Origin: Actinobacteria bacterium IMCC25003
Lineage (GTDB): Bacteria; Actinomycetota; Actinomycetes; Nanopelagicales; Nanopelagicaceae
Assembly: GCA_002284855.1 (NCBI GenBank)
Contig: CP015603.1
Span: 992,001-1,056,000 of the forward strand
Length of the DNA: 64,000 nucleotides
Reading direction: 5' to 3'
A model generated the notes under the pieces. The model worked only from the letters and a program-made list of their open reading frames with translations, was not told where the DNA came from and did not search any database. A program made the position numbers and the translations under genes. Shown in pieces: positions 10,117 through 18,664 of the stretch (position 1 is the first letter of the stretch; every line of letters starts with the position of its first letter).

Positions 10117-13100
10117 ATGTCATCACCTTTCCGCGCGATTCCAGCGGCTATCGACCTTCCAGCGATGGAACGTTCGATACTCGATTTCTGGCGCGACAAT
10201 GACATCTTCCATAAGAGCACTGAATCTCGTGCCGGCGGAACTCCATGGACATTTTATGAGGGCCCTCCTACTGCCAATGGCATGCCAGGAACGCACCACA
10301 TTGAAGCGCGTGTATTTAAAGATGTATTCCCTCGTTATCAAACGATGAAGGGAAAGTACGTCACACGTAAAGCTGGGTGGGATTGTCACGGACTTCCTGT
10401 TGAGATTGCAGTTGAGAAAGAACTTGGATTTTCAGGTAAGGGCGATATTGAAAAATATGGCATCGCGCCTTTTAACGATAAGTGCCGCGAATCTGTAACG
10501 CGTCACGTTGATGCATTTACCACCATGACAGAGCGCATGGGCTTCTGGGTTGATTTCGATCAGGCCTATTGGACGATGGCTCCAGAATATGTTGAGAGCG
10601 TCTGGTGGAGTCTCAAAGAGATTTGGAAGAAAGGTCTTCTCGTTCAAGACCATCGCGTCGCTCCATACTGCCCGCGATGTGGAACAGGTCTTTCAGATCA
10701 CGAGCTTTCTCAAGGATATGAAACTGTTGTCGATCCTTCCGTCTTTGTTCGCTTTCCTGCCACATCAGGTGAACTCGCTGAACTCGGTGCATCATTCTTA
10801 GTATGGACAACAACTCCATGGACCCTTGTTTCCAATACCGCTATCGCAGTACATCCTGAAGTCGATTACCTCGTTGTAAAGACTACGGTTGAAGAAGCGA
10901 GCGAAATCCTTGTCGTAGCAGAGCCACTTCTCTCAAAGGTTGCCGGCGAGCATGAAATTCTCAAAACCATCAAGGGCAAAGATCTTGAGCGCATCACATA
11001 TCAGCGCCCCTTTGATTACCTGGAGATTCCAGATTCACATTTCATCGTGCTTGCAACCTATGTCACCACAGAAGATGGAACTGGTCTTGTTCACCAATCT
11101 CCTGCCTTCGGTGCAGATGACTTATTGGTCTGTCGTTCATACGGTCTTCCTGTTGTAAATCCCATCGCCCCAGATGGAACCTTCCTTGCCGATGTACCTG
11201 TTGTCGGAGGAATGTTCTTTAAAGAGGCAGATAAGCCGCTCGTCAAAGAACTTAAAGCATCTGGTGCTCTCTATAAGCATCAGCCATACGAGCACGAATA
11301 CCCACATTGCTGGCGCTGCCACACAGCGCTTATCTATTACGCACAACCAGCGTGGTACATCCGCACTACATCTATTAAGGATGAGTTGATTCGCGAAAAT
11401 CAGAAGACTGATTGGCATCCAGAAACGATTAAGACAGGTCGTTATGGAGATTGGCTCAATAACAATATTGACTGGGCGCTGTCACGTAACCGTTATTGGG
11501 GCACTCCCCTTCCTATCTGGCGCTGCGAAAATAAGCATGAGGTCTGCGTCGACTCACTGAAAGAACTTGGCACACTTGCTGGTCAAGAGCTGAGCAACCT
11601 AGATCCACACCGCCCATTCGTTGACGACATCTCTTTCGCATGCGCCGAGTGTTCGACCACCATGAATCGCGTTCCTGAAGTTATCGACTGCTGGTACGAC
11701 TCTGGCGCAATGCCATTTGCGCAGTGGGGCTACCCTCACAAACCAGGATCTGTAGAGAAGTTCAAAGCTGCTTATCCTGCCGACTTTATCTGCGAAGCAA
11801 TCGATCAAACCCGTGGCTGGTTCTACACCTTGATGACTATCGGAACTCTCGTCTTCGATGAAAGCTCCTACAAAAGCGTTCTCTGCCTCGGCCACATCTT
11901 GGATAAAGATGGTCGCAAGATGAGCAAGCACCTCGGCAACGTCCTTGAACCAATTTCGCTCATGGATCAACATGGCGCAGACGCTGTTCGCTGGTACATG
12001 TTGGCCGCAGGTTCACCATGGTCTGCCCGCCGCGTCGGTCATGATGCAATCTCTGATGTCGTCCGCAAGACCTTGCTGACATATTGGAACACCATCTCTT
12101 TCCATGCGCTCTATGCAGAAGCATCGAACTTTGAGCTTTCACAGAGCCCTGCTCTCAAAGACCGTTCGATGATGGATAAGTGGATTATCAGTGAACTCAA
12201 TGCGCTGATTGCTGAAGTTGATAAGGCATATAACGACTTTGATTCTCAGAACGCAGGACGAGTCTTGGCTCGCTTCATCGATGATCTTTCAAACTGGTAT
12301 GTACGCCGTTCGCGCCGTCGCTTCTGGGATGGCGATGTTGCAGCGCTTGCAACCTTGCATGAATGTCTTACGACCATCACGCAGTTACTCGCTCCGATGG
12401 TTCCATTTATTGCTGAACATACATGGCAGGTTCTTGTACGCACTGCTGATACACAGGCCGCAGCATCTGTGCACCTCACCGATTTCCCCGTCGCTGATGC
12501 ATCGCTCATCAATGCCTCACTCAATGAGCAAGTCGCTATGACGCGACGAGTGGTCGAACTAGGTCGCGCAGCTCGTGCAGAGTCAGCAATCAAGATTCGC
12601 CAACCACTGCAACGCGCTCTTATCTCAGCACAGGGATGGTCCTCTCTTCCCGATGATATGAAGGAGCAGATTTCTGATGAACTGAACGTTCTCGATCTAG
12701 AAGATATCGCGCACGCGGACGGTGATCTCGTTGATATCTCAGTCAAGGCAAACTTCAAATCACTCGGAGCTAAGTACGGCAAAGCTGTACAGGATGTCGC
12801 CAAACTCATCTCTGCCGCTGATGCCACTTCTCTTGTGAAGGGACTTCGTTCAACTGGAAGTGCCAAGCTCGGAGATTTCGAGATCGATCTCGACGATCTT
12901 GTCATCACCGAAGTTCCCAAGAGTGGCTGGATGGTGGCAAGCCACGATGGCGAAAGCGTTGCTCTCGACCTCGCCATGACCCCAGCTCTCATTGCTTCTG
13001 GCCATGTACGCGAAGTCATTCGTTTGATTCAAGAACGTCGCAAGAGCGATGGCTTTGATATCTCCGATCGCATCTCTGTACGTTGGAACGCTCCTGCTGA

Positions 13101-13233
13101 ATTGGTTGACACGATTACGCAGAATGCAGCTCATATTTCTGAAGAAGTATTGGCGCTCTCATTTGAACACGACGCAACCGTGGCTCAGGAAGAGAATGAA
13201 CTTGGCGTTGGAGTTGCTCTGAAGAAGGCGTAA
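10117..13233 (+). CDS. ileS: Isoleucyl-tRNA synthetase
   Basis: Class Ia aminoacyl-tRNA synthetase that charges tRNA-Ile, 1038 aa. The HIGH-type motif appears as GTHHIEAR (about 58-65), and the KMSKS motif as KMSKH (601-605); both variants are usual for this family. A CPRC zinc-binding pair, the CP1 editing domain and the C-terminal anticodon-binding domain (WYVRRSRRRFWDGD) are present. I chose the ATG at 10117 rather than an upstream start at 10039, because GGAGG at 10105-10109 lies 7 nt before it and the upstream extension is T-box RNA. It ends 3 bp from the convergent yggT stop. Confidence 0.97.
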   Translation: MSSPFRAIPAAIDLPAMERSILDFWRDNDIFHKSTESRAGGTPWTFYEGPPTANGMPGTHHIEARVFKDVFPRYQTMKGKYVTRKAGWDCHGLPVEIAVEKELGFSGKGDIEKYGIAPFNDKCRESVTRHVDAFTTMTERMGFWVDFDQAYWTMAPEYVESVWWSLKEIWKKGLLVQDHRVAPYCPRCGTGLSDHELSQGYETVVDPSVFVRFPATSGELAELGASFLVWTTTPWTLVSNTAIAVHPEVDYLVVKTTVEEASEILVVAEPLLSKVAGEHEILKTIKGKDLERITYQRPFDYLEIPDSHFIVLATYVTTEDGTGLVHQSPAFGADDLLVCRSYGLPVVNPIAPDGTFLADVPVVGGMFFKEADKPLVKELKASGALYKHQPYEHEYPHCWRCHTALIYYAQPAWYIRTTSIKDELIRENQKTDWHPETIKTGRYGDWLNNNIDWALSRNRYWGTPLPIWRCENKHEVCVDSLKELGTLAGQELSNLDPHRPFVDDISFACAECSTTMNRVPEVIDCWYDSGAMPFAQWGYPHKPGSVEKFKAAYPADFICEAIDQTRGWFYTLMTIGTLVFDESSYKSVLCLGHILDKDGRKMSKHLGNVLEPISLMDQHGADAVRWYMLAAGSPWSARRVGHDAISDVVRKTLLTYWNTISFHALYAEASNFELSQSPALKDRSMMDKWIISELNALIAEVDKAYNDFDSQNAGRVLARFIDDLSNWYVRRSRRRFWDGDVAALATLHECLTTITQLLAPMVPFIAEHTWQVLVRTADTQAAASVHLTDFPVADASLINASLNEQVAMTRRVVELGRAARAESAIKIRQPLQRALISAQGWSSLPDDMKEQISDELNVLDLEDIAHADGDLVDISVKANFKSLGAKYGKAVQDVAKLISAADATSLVKGLRSTGSAKLGDFEIDLDDLVITEVPKSGWMVASHDGESVALDLAMTPALIASGHVREVIRLIQERRKSDGFDISDRISVRWNAPAELVDTITQNAAHISEEVLALSFEHDATVAQEENELGVGVALKKA

Positions 13234-13236
13234 GCC

Positions 13237-13518
13237 TTAGAGCAAGATATGTATTGCTGTTTGCGCAATATTGATTGCAATGAGCAAGACGATGAAAGAG
13301 AGATCAATCGCGACGCCACCCAGGCGTAGTGGTGGAACAAAGCGCTGCACGAAGCGCATTGGCTTATCTGTAATCGAATAAACGAGCTCGAAGAAGCCTA
13401 AGAAAATTGCGTTAGGTCGCCAGTTGCGCGCAAACATACGAACGTAATCAATGATGATGCGCGCAAAGAGGGCGAGTTTGAAGAGCCCTAAAAGTTGAAT
13501 CAGTATGGAAGAGAGCAT
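13237..13518 (-). CDS. yggT: YggT-family membrane protein
   Basis: A 93-aa integral membrane protein with two hydrophobic segments (about 3-25 and 70-92) separated by an amphipathic loop with the family motif ITDKPMRFVQRFVPPLRLGGVAIDLS. It ends the dcw cluster, 8 bp after sepF, the usual position in actinobacteria and other Gram-positives. The family is linked to osmotic and cell-division functions but its biochemistry is not established. In most actinobacteria divIVA follows next; here ileS follows on the opposite strand. Confidence 0.9.
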   Translation of the reverse strand: MLSSILIQLLGLFKLALFARIIIDYVRMFARNWRPNAIFLGFFELVYSITDKPMRFVQRFVPPLRLGGVAIDLSFIVLLIAINIAQTAIHILL

Positions 13519-13526
13519 GAAATGAA

Positions 13527-14000
13527 TCAGCTCTGATTGAAGAAGCTTGCCTGAGCAGCAGTCTTATCTTCATTGCTCACAGAGACATTTGCAGGTGAGA
13601 GCAAGAAAACTTTAAGGCTGATGCGTTCGATCCGTCCGTGAAGACCAAAGACGAGACCGCTGGCAAAGTCAACAAGGCGCTTACGCTCTGACTCTTCCAT
13701 GTCATCGAGGTTGATGATGACTGGGTTACCTTCACGGTAGAACTCGCCAACTTTGCGAGCCTCAGAGTATGAACGTGGTTGAAGAGTGATGATGTTGTAT
13801 GAAGATGCAGAGTCGTCGGTAAGTTCTGGTTGCGATGGCGCAACGCGCTGAACTGGCTGGTGAGAACCAAGAACTGTTACTCCAGAACGTCCGGCAGATG
13901 TACGTGCAACCGCTGTGCGCGCAGGAGCCTCGGAAACTGTGGTCTCTTCATCTGTATCGACGAGGCCAAGGAAGCCCATCATTTTATTGAGTGCTGACAT
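13527..14000 (-). CDS. sepF: Cell division protein SepF
   Basis: Membrane anchor and bundling partner of FtsZ, required for septum formation in actinobacteria that lack FtsA. It has 157 aa. The N-terminal MSALNKMMGFLGL can form the membrane-targeting amphipathic helix. A variable acidic/serine linker follows, then the SepF core beginning near residue 70 with EARKVGEFYREGNPVIINLDD and the FASGLVFGLHGRIERI segment. It lies 12 bp after yggS. No ftsA or zipA gene is seen, consistent with SepF as the tether. Confidence 0.95.
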   Translation of the reverse strand: MSALNKMMGFLGLVDTDEETTVSEAPARTAVARTSAGRSGVTVLGSHQPVQRVAPSQPELTDDSASSYNIITLQPRSYSEARKVGEFYREGNPVIINLDDMEESERKRLVDFASGLVFGLHGRIERISLKVFLLSPANVSVSNEDKTAAQASFFNQS

Positions 14001-14012
14001 ATGGCTAGGTTA

Positions 14013-14657
14013 CTAGCGGGTGGTACGAGAGCCGAGGATTGAGCTACCTACGCGAATATGTGTCGCTCCACAATCAATCGCGATTTCGAAGTCACCTGAC
14101 ATGCCAGCCGAGAGCGAGGTCGCATCGGGGTATTTGCTGATAAATCTGCGATGGGCTGCGGCGATTTCAGTAAAGGCTCTTCGAGGATCTGCAGCCACCG
14201 GTGGCACACACATCAACCCTGCAAGATGGAGATGTTGCGATGCTTGAGCGATATCTGCAAGTGCGGGGAGTTCGGATTCGATGACTCCTCCACGGGACGG
14301 ATCACCATCGAGAGATAACTGAAGAAAGATGTCGAGAGGCTTTGATGTAACGGTAGCGAGCTTTGCAATATGGCTTGCGGTATCGAGTGAGTGCACCACA
14401 TCGGCCCATCCAGCGATATCGCGCAACTTTCTGCTCTGAATCTCACCTTGATAATGCCAACGTGCATTGACCTCGGCTGACTTTGTGAGGCCTTCCTCGT
14501 TACGGTTCTCACCGAAATCCTTGACTCCTAATTCGCTCAGAATCTTCACATCGGATACCGGATAAGTCTTTGTGACGACAATCAGAGTGACAGCAGGGTT
14601 CTTAATTCGTGCCTGTACCGCCGCAAGATTGGAGGCTAACTCATCGCGACGACTCAT
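14013..14657 (-). CDS. yggS: YggS/PROSC-family pyridoxal phosphate homeostasis protein
   Basis: Small (214 aa) alanine-racemase-like TIM-barrel protein that binds PLP without known enzymatic activity and buffers cellular PLP. The PLP-binding lysine is in LIVVTKTYPVSD; DFGENRNEE, WHYQGEIQSRKLRDI and the C-terminal LSAGMSGDFEIAIDCGATHIRVGSSILG phosphate-binding region are all present. The start overlaps the stop of pgeF by 4 bp. The position between ftsZ-pgeF and sepF is conserved. Confidence 0.93.
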   Translation of the reverse strand: MSRRDELASNLAAVQARIKNPAVTLIVVTKTYPVSDVKILSELGVKDFGENRNEEGLTKSAEVNARWHYQGEIQSRKLRDIAGWADVVHSLDTASHIAKLATVTSKPLDIFLQLSLDGDPSRGGVIESELPALADIAQASQHLHLAGLMCVPPVAADPRRAFTEIAAAHRRFISKYPDATSLSAGMSGDFEIAIDCGATHIRVGSSILGSRTTR

Positions 14658-15316
14658 AGAGAAATGATTCCAGCTTGGCGACCCGTGATGCCATCACGGC
14701 GATATGAGTAGAGATCGCTATCTTCAAGAGTGCAGCGGGATTCATCGAGGATTGAGACACCTTCGCTCTCAAGGAAGGCACGTAGAGCCGCCGGTAAATC
14801 AAGAGCAGGAGTTCCTTGAGAAGTCACTGCGCGTGAAGCTGGATGTAGTGCAACAACTTCGTCATGAATCTCTTGTGAAACTTCGTAACAAGGACCACAG
14901 ATTGATGGTCCGATAATTGCTGTGATCTCTGATGAACCCATATCGCGCATGACTTCAAGAGCGGCGAGTGCAACGCCATTGACGAGGCCTTTGCGACCTA
15001 CATGAACCGCCGCAACTGCTTGGGGCGAATGCAAGAGAAGTGGAATGCAATCTGCTACTTGCACAGCGAGTGAGATTCCAGGAATTCCAGTGACCAGCGC
15101 ATCCGCAGTGGGATCTTCATCAGTTACCTCTTCAATGATTGCCACACGATTGCCATGCACCTGCGACATATATTGAATGGGACCTAGCTCTTCTGCCAGG
15201 AGCGCTCTATTGGCAAGGACAGTTTCCAGATCATCCGAGACGTGTGTACCCAGGTTGAGAGATGCAAAAGCACCGGAGCTTGCGCCACCGGTGCGATTGG
15301 TAAAGCGATACTTCAT
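14654..15316 (-). CDS. pgeF: PgeF/YfiH/LACC1-family peptidoglycan-editing oxidoreductase
   Basis: A 220-aa member of the multicopper-polyphenol-oxidase-like family (DUF152). In E. coli PgeF prevents misincorporation of serine in the peptidoglycan stem peptide; human and bacterial relatives also show purine nucleosidase/oxidase activities. Metal ligands are visible in MSQVHGNRV, VQVADCIPLLLH and AAVHVGRKGLVNG, and GPSICGPCYEV carries a further conserved segment. It follows ftsZ by 11 bp. Which activity is physiological here is not known. Confidence 0.9.
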   Translation of the reverse strand: MKYRFTNRTGGASSGAFASLNLGTHVSDDLETVLANRALLAEELGPIQYMSQVHGNRVAIIEEVTDEDPTADALVTGIPGISLAVQVADCIPLLLHSPQAVAAVHVGRKGLVNGVALAALEVMRDMGSSEITAIIGPSICGPCYEVSQEIHDEVVALHPASRAVTSQGTPALDLPAALRAFLESEGVSILDESRCTLEDSDLYSYRRDGITGRQAGIISL

Positions 15317-15327
15317 TGAAGAAGTGA

Positions 15328-16455
15328 TTACTTCATGAAATCTGGAACATCAATTTCATCTTCAGAGACGAGCTCTTCAAATGTAATGCGCTTGCGTGGT
15401 GATGAATCCAAATCGAGAGCCACTGAGAGTGGATCATTGGAAGGAATGGGATCAGCTACGCCACCAAGAGTTGTGGCATTGATGACTGGCATTTCGACCT
15501 TCTTTGGCTCGCCACCAGCAAAGCCGGCTGCGATTACGGTGATGCGAACTTCATCGCCTAGGGCATCATCGATTGTTGTACCGAAGATAATGCGTGCATC
15601 TGGGTGTGCTGCAGCTTGTACAAGCTCGCATGCTTCGTTGATTTCAAAGAGACCAAGATCAGAACCGCCTGCAACAGAGAGAAGAACTCCCATTGCGCCA
15701 TCGATAGATGCCTCAAGGAGTGGGCTTGAGATAGCAAGTTCAGCTGCGCGAGTTGCGCGGTTATCTCCACGAGCAGATCCGATACCCATGAGTGCAGAAC
15801 CTGCATCTGTCATGACTGTCTTTACATCTGCGAAGTCGAGGTTGATAAGACCAGGCTGCGTAATGATTTCTGTAATTCCTTGTACGCCGGAAAGAAGTAC
15901 TTGATCTGCGCTCTTAAATGCATCGACTGCAGTGATAGAGCGATCTGAAATTGCAAGAAGGCGATCGTTAGGGATAACGATAAGTGTGTCTACTTGTTCA
16001 CGGAGAAGTTCAATTCCTTCTTCTGCCTGACGTGAACGAATCTTTCCTTCAAATGAGAATGGCTTAGTAACAACACCGATAGTAAGTGCGCCGAGATCGC
16101 GGGCAATTTTTGCAACGATGGGTGCTCCACCTGTTCCGGTTCCGCCACCCTCTCCTGCAGTTACGAAGACCATATCTGCGCCACGAAGAATCTCTTCAAT
16201 CTCTTCAGTGTGATCAATTGCAGCTTGTCGTCCCTTTTCAGGTGCAGCGCCTGCGCCGAGACCCTTTGTAGATGCACGACCAATATCTAATTTCACATCT
16301 GCATCACTCATTAATAAATGTTGTGCATCTGTATTGATTGCGATGAACTCGACGCCTTTTAATCCGACATCAATCATGCGATTGATTGCATTTACTCCGC
16401 CGCCGCCGATACCGACAACTTTGATGACAGCTAAGTAATTCTGTGGTGCAGCCAC
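15328..16455 (-). CDS. ftsZ: Cell division GTPase FtsZ
   Basis: Tubulin homologue that forms the cytokinetic Z ring. It has 375 aa, slightly short. The nucleotide loop is [13 protein letters not shown] near residues 16-27, and the tubulin signature GGGTGTGG is at 103-110. The T7 loop region [11 protein letters not shown] is present. The linker is short, about 45 residues, and the C-terminal peptide [10 protein letters not shown] that binds SepF and FtsW is intact. The start is GTG at 16455, with AGGGGGA about 6 nt upstream. The 171-bp leader upstream contains paired repeats described separately. Confidence 0.97.
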   Translation of the reverse strand: MAAPQNYLAVIKVVGIGGGGVNAINRMIDVGLKGVEFIAINTDAQHLLMSDADVKLDIGRASTKGLGAGAAPEKGRQAAIDHTEEIEEILRGADMVFVTAGEGGGTGTGGAPIVAKIARDLGALTIGVVTKPFSFEGKIRSRQAEEGIELLREQVDTLIVIPNDRLLAISDRSITAVDAFKSADQVLLSGVQGITEIITQPGLINLDFADVKTVMTDAGSALMGIGSARGDNRATRAAELAISSPLLEASIDGAMGVLLSVAGGSDLGLFEINEACELVQAAAHPDARIIFGTTIDDALGDEVRITVIAAGFAGGEPKKVEMPVINATTLGGVADPIPSNDPLSVALDLDSSPRKRITFEELVSEDEIDVPDFMK

Positions 16456-16626
16456 GTGAGTCCCCCTTAAGAACTGTAAACCTCTACTTGAGAATTACAT
16501 TTCTGCTCTCTTTGATGGCGGCAACGTATGGGGTTACTCAGTACTAATCAAAGACCGCCACGAACTTTTTTCTCAACCATGACTTGATAGATAGAAAGTT
16601 ATTTTTTCAATCTTTTATCGATGTGA
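16456..16626 (-). promoter_or_regulatory. ftsZ leader with two crossing complementary repeats
   Basis: This is the only sizeable gap inside the mur-fts block, so it probably holds the ftsZ promoter. A contiguous segment CTTTGATGGCGG (16509-16520) is complementary to ATCAAAG (16546-16552) and to CCGCCA (16554-16559). The partners occur in crossing order, so the two helices share a boundary and are probably alternatives. A TTGATT...TACGTT pair with 17-bp spacing on the minus strand is a weak promoter candidate. No ORF is supported. Confidence 0.4.
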
Positions 16627-17298
16627 TTACTTAACAATCGGTGCATGTGGAGCACTGACATCAATACGTCGAATATTTTTATTTTCTTCAAGAGCTAAAA
16701 GTGCCTGAATTACTTCAATCTTTAACTCACTCTTCTCATTCTTGCCCCAGAGGACCCTAATCTCGCGACCATTGAGGTTTACCTGCATCGCAAAGTTGGA
16801 ATCGTTGTGGGCCGAGAGTGAGATCACTTGGGATTTGAAATCTCGAGGAAGACCTTGAAAGAGGGTAATTGCAGAGAGTCCGAGTTGTGGAGTTGAGGCA
16901 GAGACTCGAGGTAGGTCTCCCCCGCTAAATCCAGGCAAGGTGAAGATAGTTCCGGAGGCATCGATCGTTGCTCCATTGAAATATGCAGTCGGAGTTCTTG
17001 GTGTGATGGCGATTGCTACCTTGCCATTGATCCAATTGCGAGAAATCTCAACGTTCTTAATCCACGTCAAATGAGATATGCGATGTGCAATTGCGCGCGG
17101 TTCTACGCGAGCTAACTTCTGCCCCGGGGAAATATCTGCAATTTTCTCAATGGTGCTTTGCGTGTCTGGGGTGGGTGCTCCCGTTACTGAGATAAATGAA
17201 ACTGAAAATATGGATGACCAAGCAAAGAGGTAGACAAGTCCTGCAAAGAAGATGGCGGCGATTACTCCGGCAAGAGGAATCTTTGTGAATTTACGCAA
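16627..17298 (-). CDS. ftsQ: Division protein FtsQ/DivIB
   Basis: Bitopic divisome protein that links FtsL/FtsB to the septal synthase. It has 223 aa with a short cytoplasmic N-terminus, one membrane segment (about 9-27: LAGVIAAIFFAGLVYLFAW) and an extracytoplasmic POTRA domain beginning VSFISVTGAPTPDTQSTIEKIADI. The FtsQ beta domain follows. It overlaps murC by 8 bp. Sequence similarity in this family is low, and the call rests on topology, POTRA pattern and position between murC and ftsZ. Confidence 0.92.
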   Translation of the reverse strand: MRKFTKIPLAGVIAAIFFAGLVYLFAWSSIFSVSFISVTGAPTPDTQSTIEKIADISPGQKLARVEPRAIAHRISHLTWIKNVEISRNWINGKVAIAITPRTPTAYFNGATIDASGTIFTLPGFSGGDLPRVSASTPQLGLSAITLFQGLPRDFKSQVISLSAHNDSNFAMQVNLNGREIRVLWGKNEKSELKIEVIQALLALEENKNIRRIDVSAPHAPIVK

Positions 17299-18664
17299 AG
17301 CGTCGGTGCAGCCCTTCAGCGATTATGGGTGCAAGTGAATTTACATCTCCTGCGCCTAAGGTAATGATGACATCACCGGGTTTTGCCAACTCAATGACGC
17401 GTTCAGATGCCGCTGCAAAATTGGGAATGAAATGACCTTTCTTCATCTTCTCTGCAATAAGTGAAGAGCTAACTCCGTGGATAGGTTTCTCGCTTGCCGC
17501 ATAAATTTCGAGAAGCGTGACATCGTCTGCAAGATCAAGTGAGGTTGCAAAATCATTCATAAATGCCTGAGTGCGCGAGTATCGATGTGGTTGGAAGATG
17601 ACAAGCACGCGTCCTTCTCCTGCATAACGTCGCGCAGCATTGAGGGTCACAGTAATTTCAGTGGGATGGTGGCCGTAATCATCGATGATGCGAATGCCAT
17701 GCTCGGTTGCCTTCAGCTCAAAGCGTCGACCGGCGCCACGGAAGCTGTGAAGACCCTCAAGTAGTTGATGAATAGGCATATCGAGTGAGAGGCCCATGGC
17801 AATACACGCAGCTGCATTGAGAAGGTTGTGATGACCCGGAACGAGAAGTTCGAGATGTCCAACGGCACGACCACGCCACATAACGCGAGCCGATGATGAT
17901 GAGGCTTTGAGATCTATCTGATCAATTCTAAGATCTGCATTTTCTGACTCTCCGTAAGAGATAGTTGAGCACGCAACGTCTGAAGTGCCAAGTCGCGTGG
18001 CACCCGCATCATCTGCGCAGTAGACCAAGAAGCCATCGGGTGAAATCGTTGCAGCAAATGCATCGAAAACTTGAGTGACCGCTTCAGGAGTATGGAAGAA
18101 GTCAACGTGGTCATGTTCAATATTGGTGACGATGGCAGCAAGAGGTTTGTACTCAACGAATGAACCGTCAGATTCATCTGCTTCGGCAACGAAGAAGTTA
18201 CCTGTACCGCGGTGAGCATTAGAACCTGATGCAGTGAGAGTTCCGCCGATAGCAAAGGATGGATCGACGCCACACGCTTGCAGAGCAACGGTCATCATGG
18301 AGGATGTTGTGGTCTTTCCATGTGTTCCAGCAACAGCGATACTCGTTGAGCCCTTCATGAGAAGTGCGAGAGCCTGTGCGCGGGTAAGAATAGGAATAGA
18401 GCGTTCGACTGCATATGCCATCTCGGGATTCGCCGCGGAGATTGCGGTGGAATAGATAACAACATCAGCGCCCTGAACATGAGCTGCTTCGTGTGACGAA
18501 TAGACATCGGCGCCTAAAGCGCGAAGGGCTGAAAGGACTGATGAATCTTTTGCATCTGAACCTGAGACAGAGATTCCATCAGAGAGTGCGATGCGAGCAA
18601 GTCCGCTCATGCCGGAGCCACCGATACCGATGAAGTGAATCTTCTTGCCTTTCAGCGAATCCAC
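17291..18664 (-). CDS. murC: UDP-N-acetylmuramate--L-alanine ligase
   Basis: Adds L-Ala to UDP-MurNAc, the first cytoplasmic stem-peptide step. It has 457 aa with a Rossmann-type UDP-binding GIGGSGMSGLA (13-23), the ATP-binding GTHGKTTT (113-120), EADESDGSF and the C-terminal ligase domain with DDYGHHPTEI and FQPHRYSRTQ. It directly abuts the murG stop and overlaps ftsQ. The length is normal and there is no fusion to Ddl, as occurs in some bacteria. Confidence 0.97.
   Translation of the reverse strand: MDSLKGKKIHFIGIGGSGMSGLARIALSDGISVSGSDAKDSSVLSALRALGADVYSSHEAAHVQGADVVIYSTAISAANPEMAYAVERSIPILTRAQALALLMKGSTSIAVAGTHGKTTTSSMMTVALQACGVDPSFAIGGTLTASGSNAHRGTGNFFVAEADESDGSFVEYKPLAAIVTNIEHDHVDFFHTPEAVTQVFDAFAATISPDGFLVYCADDAGATRLGTSDVACSTISYGESENADLRIDQIDLKASSSSARVMWRGRAVGHLELLVPGHHNLLNAAACIAMGLSLDMPIHQLLEGLHSFRGAGRRFELKATEHGIRIIDDYGHHPTEITVTLNAARRYAGEGRVLVIFQPHRYSRTQAFMNDFATSLDLADDVTLLEIYAASEKPIHGVSSSLIAEKMKKGHFIPNFAAASERVIELAKPGDVIITLGAGDVNSLAPIIAEGLHRRFA

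Noticed and set aside
12246-13019. 257-aa minus-strand ORF inside ileS
   Set aside because: Serine/arginine-rich low-complexity antisense reading of a well-conserved ileS domain, with no recognisable motif.
16509-16559. H-type pseudoknot in the ftsZ leader
   Set aside because: The two helices share a base and leave no loop to cross the second stem, so a true pseudoknot is sterically unlikely. Alternative hairpins are preferred.
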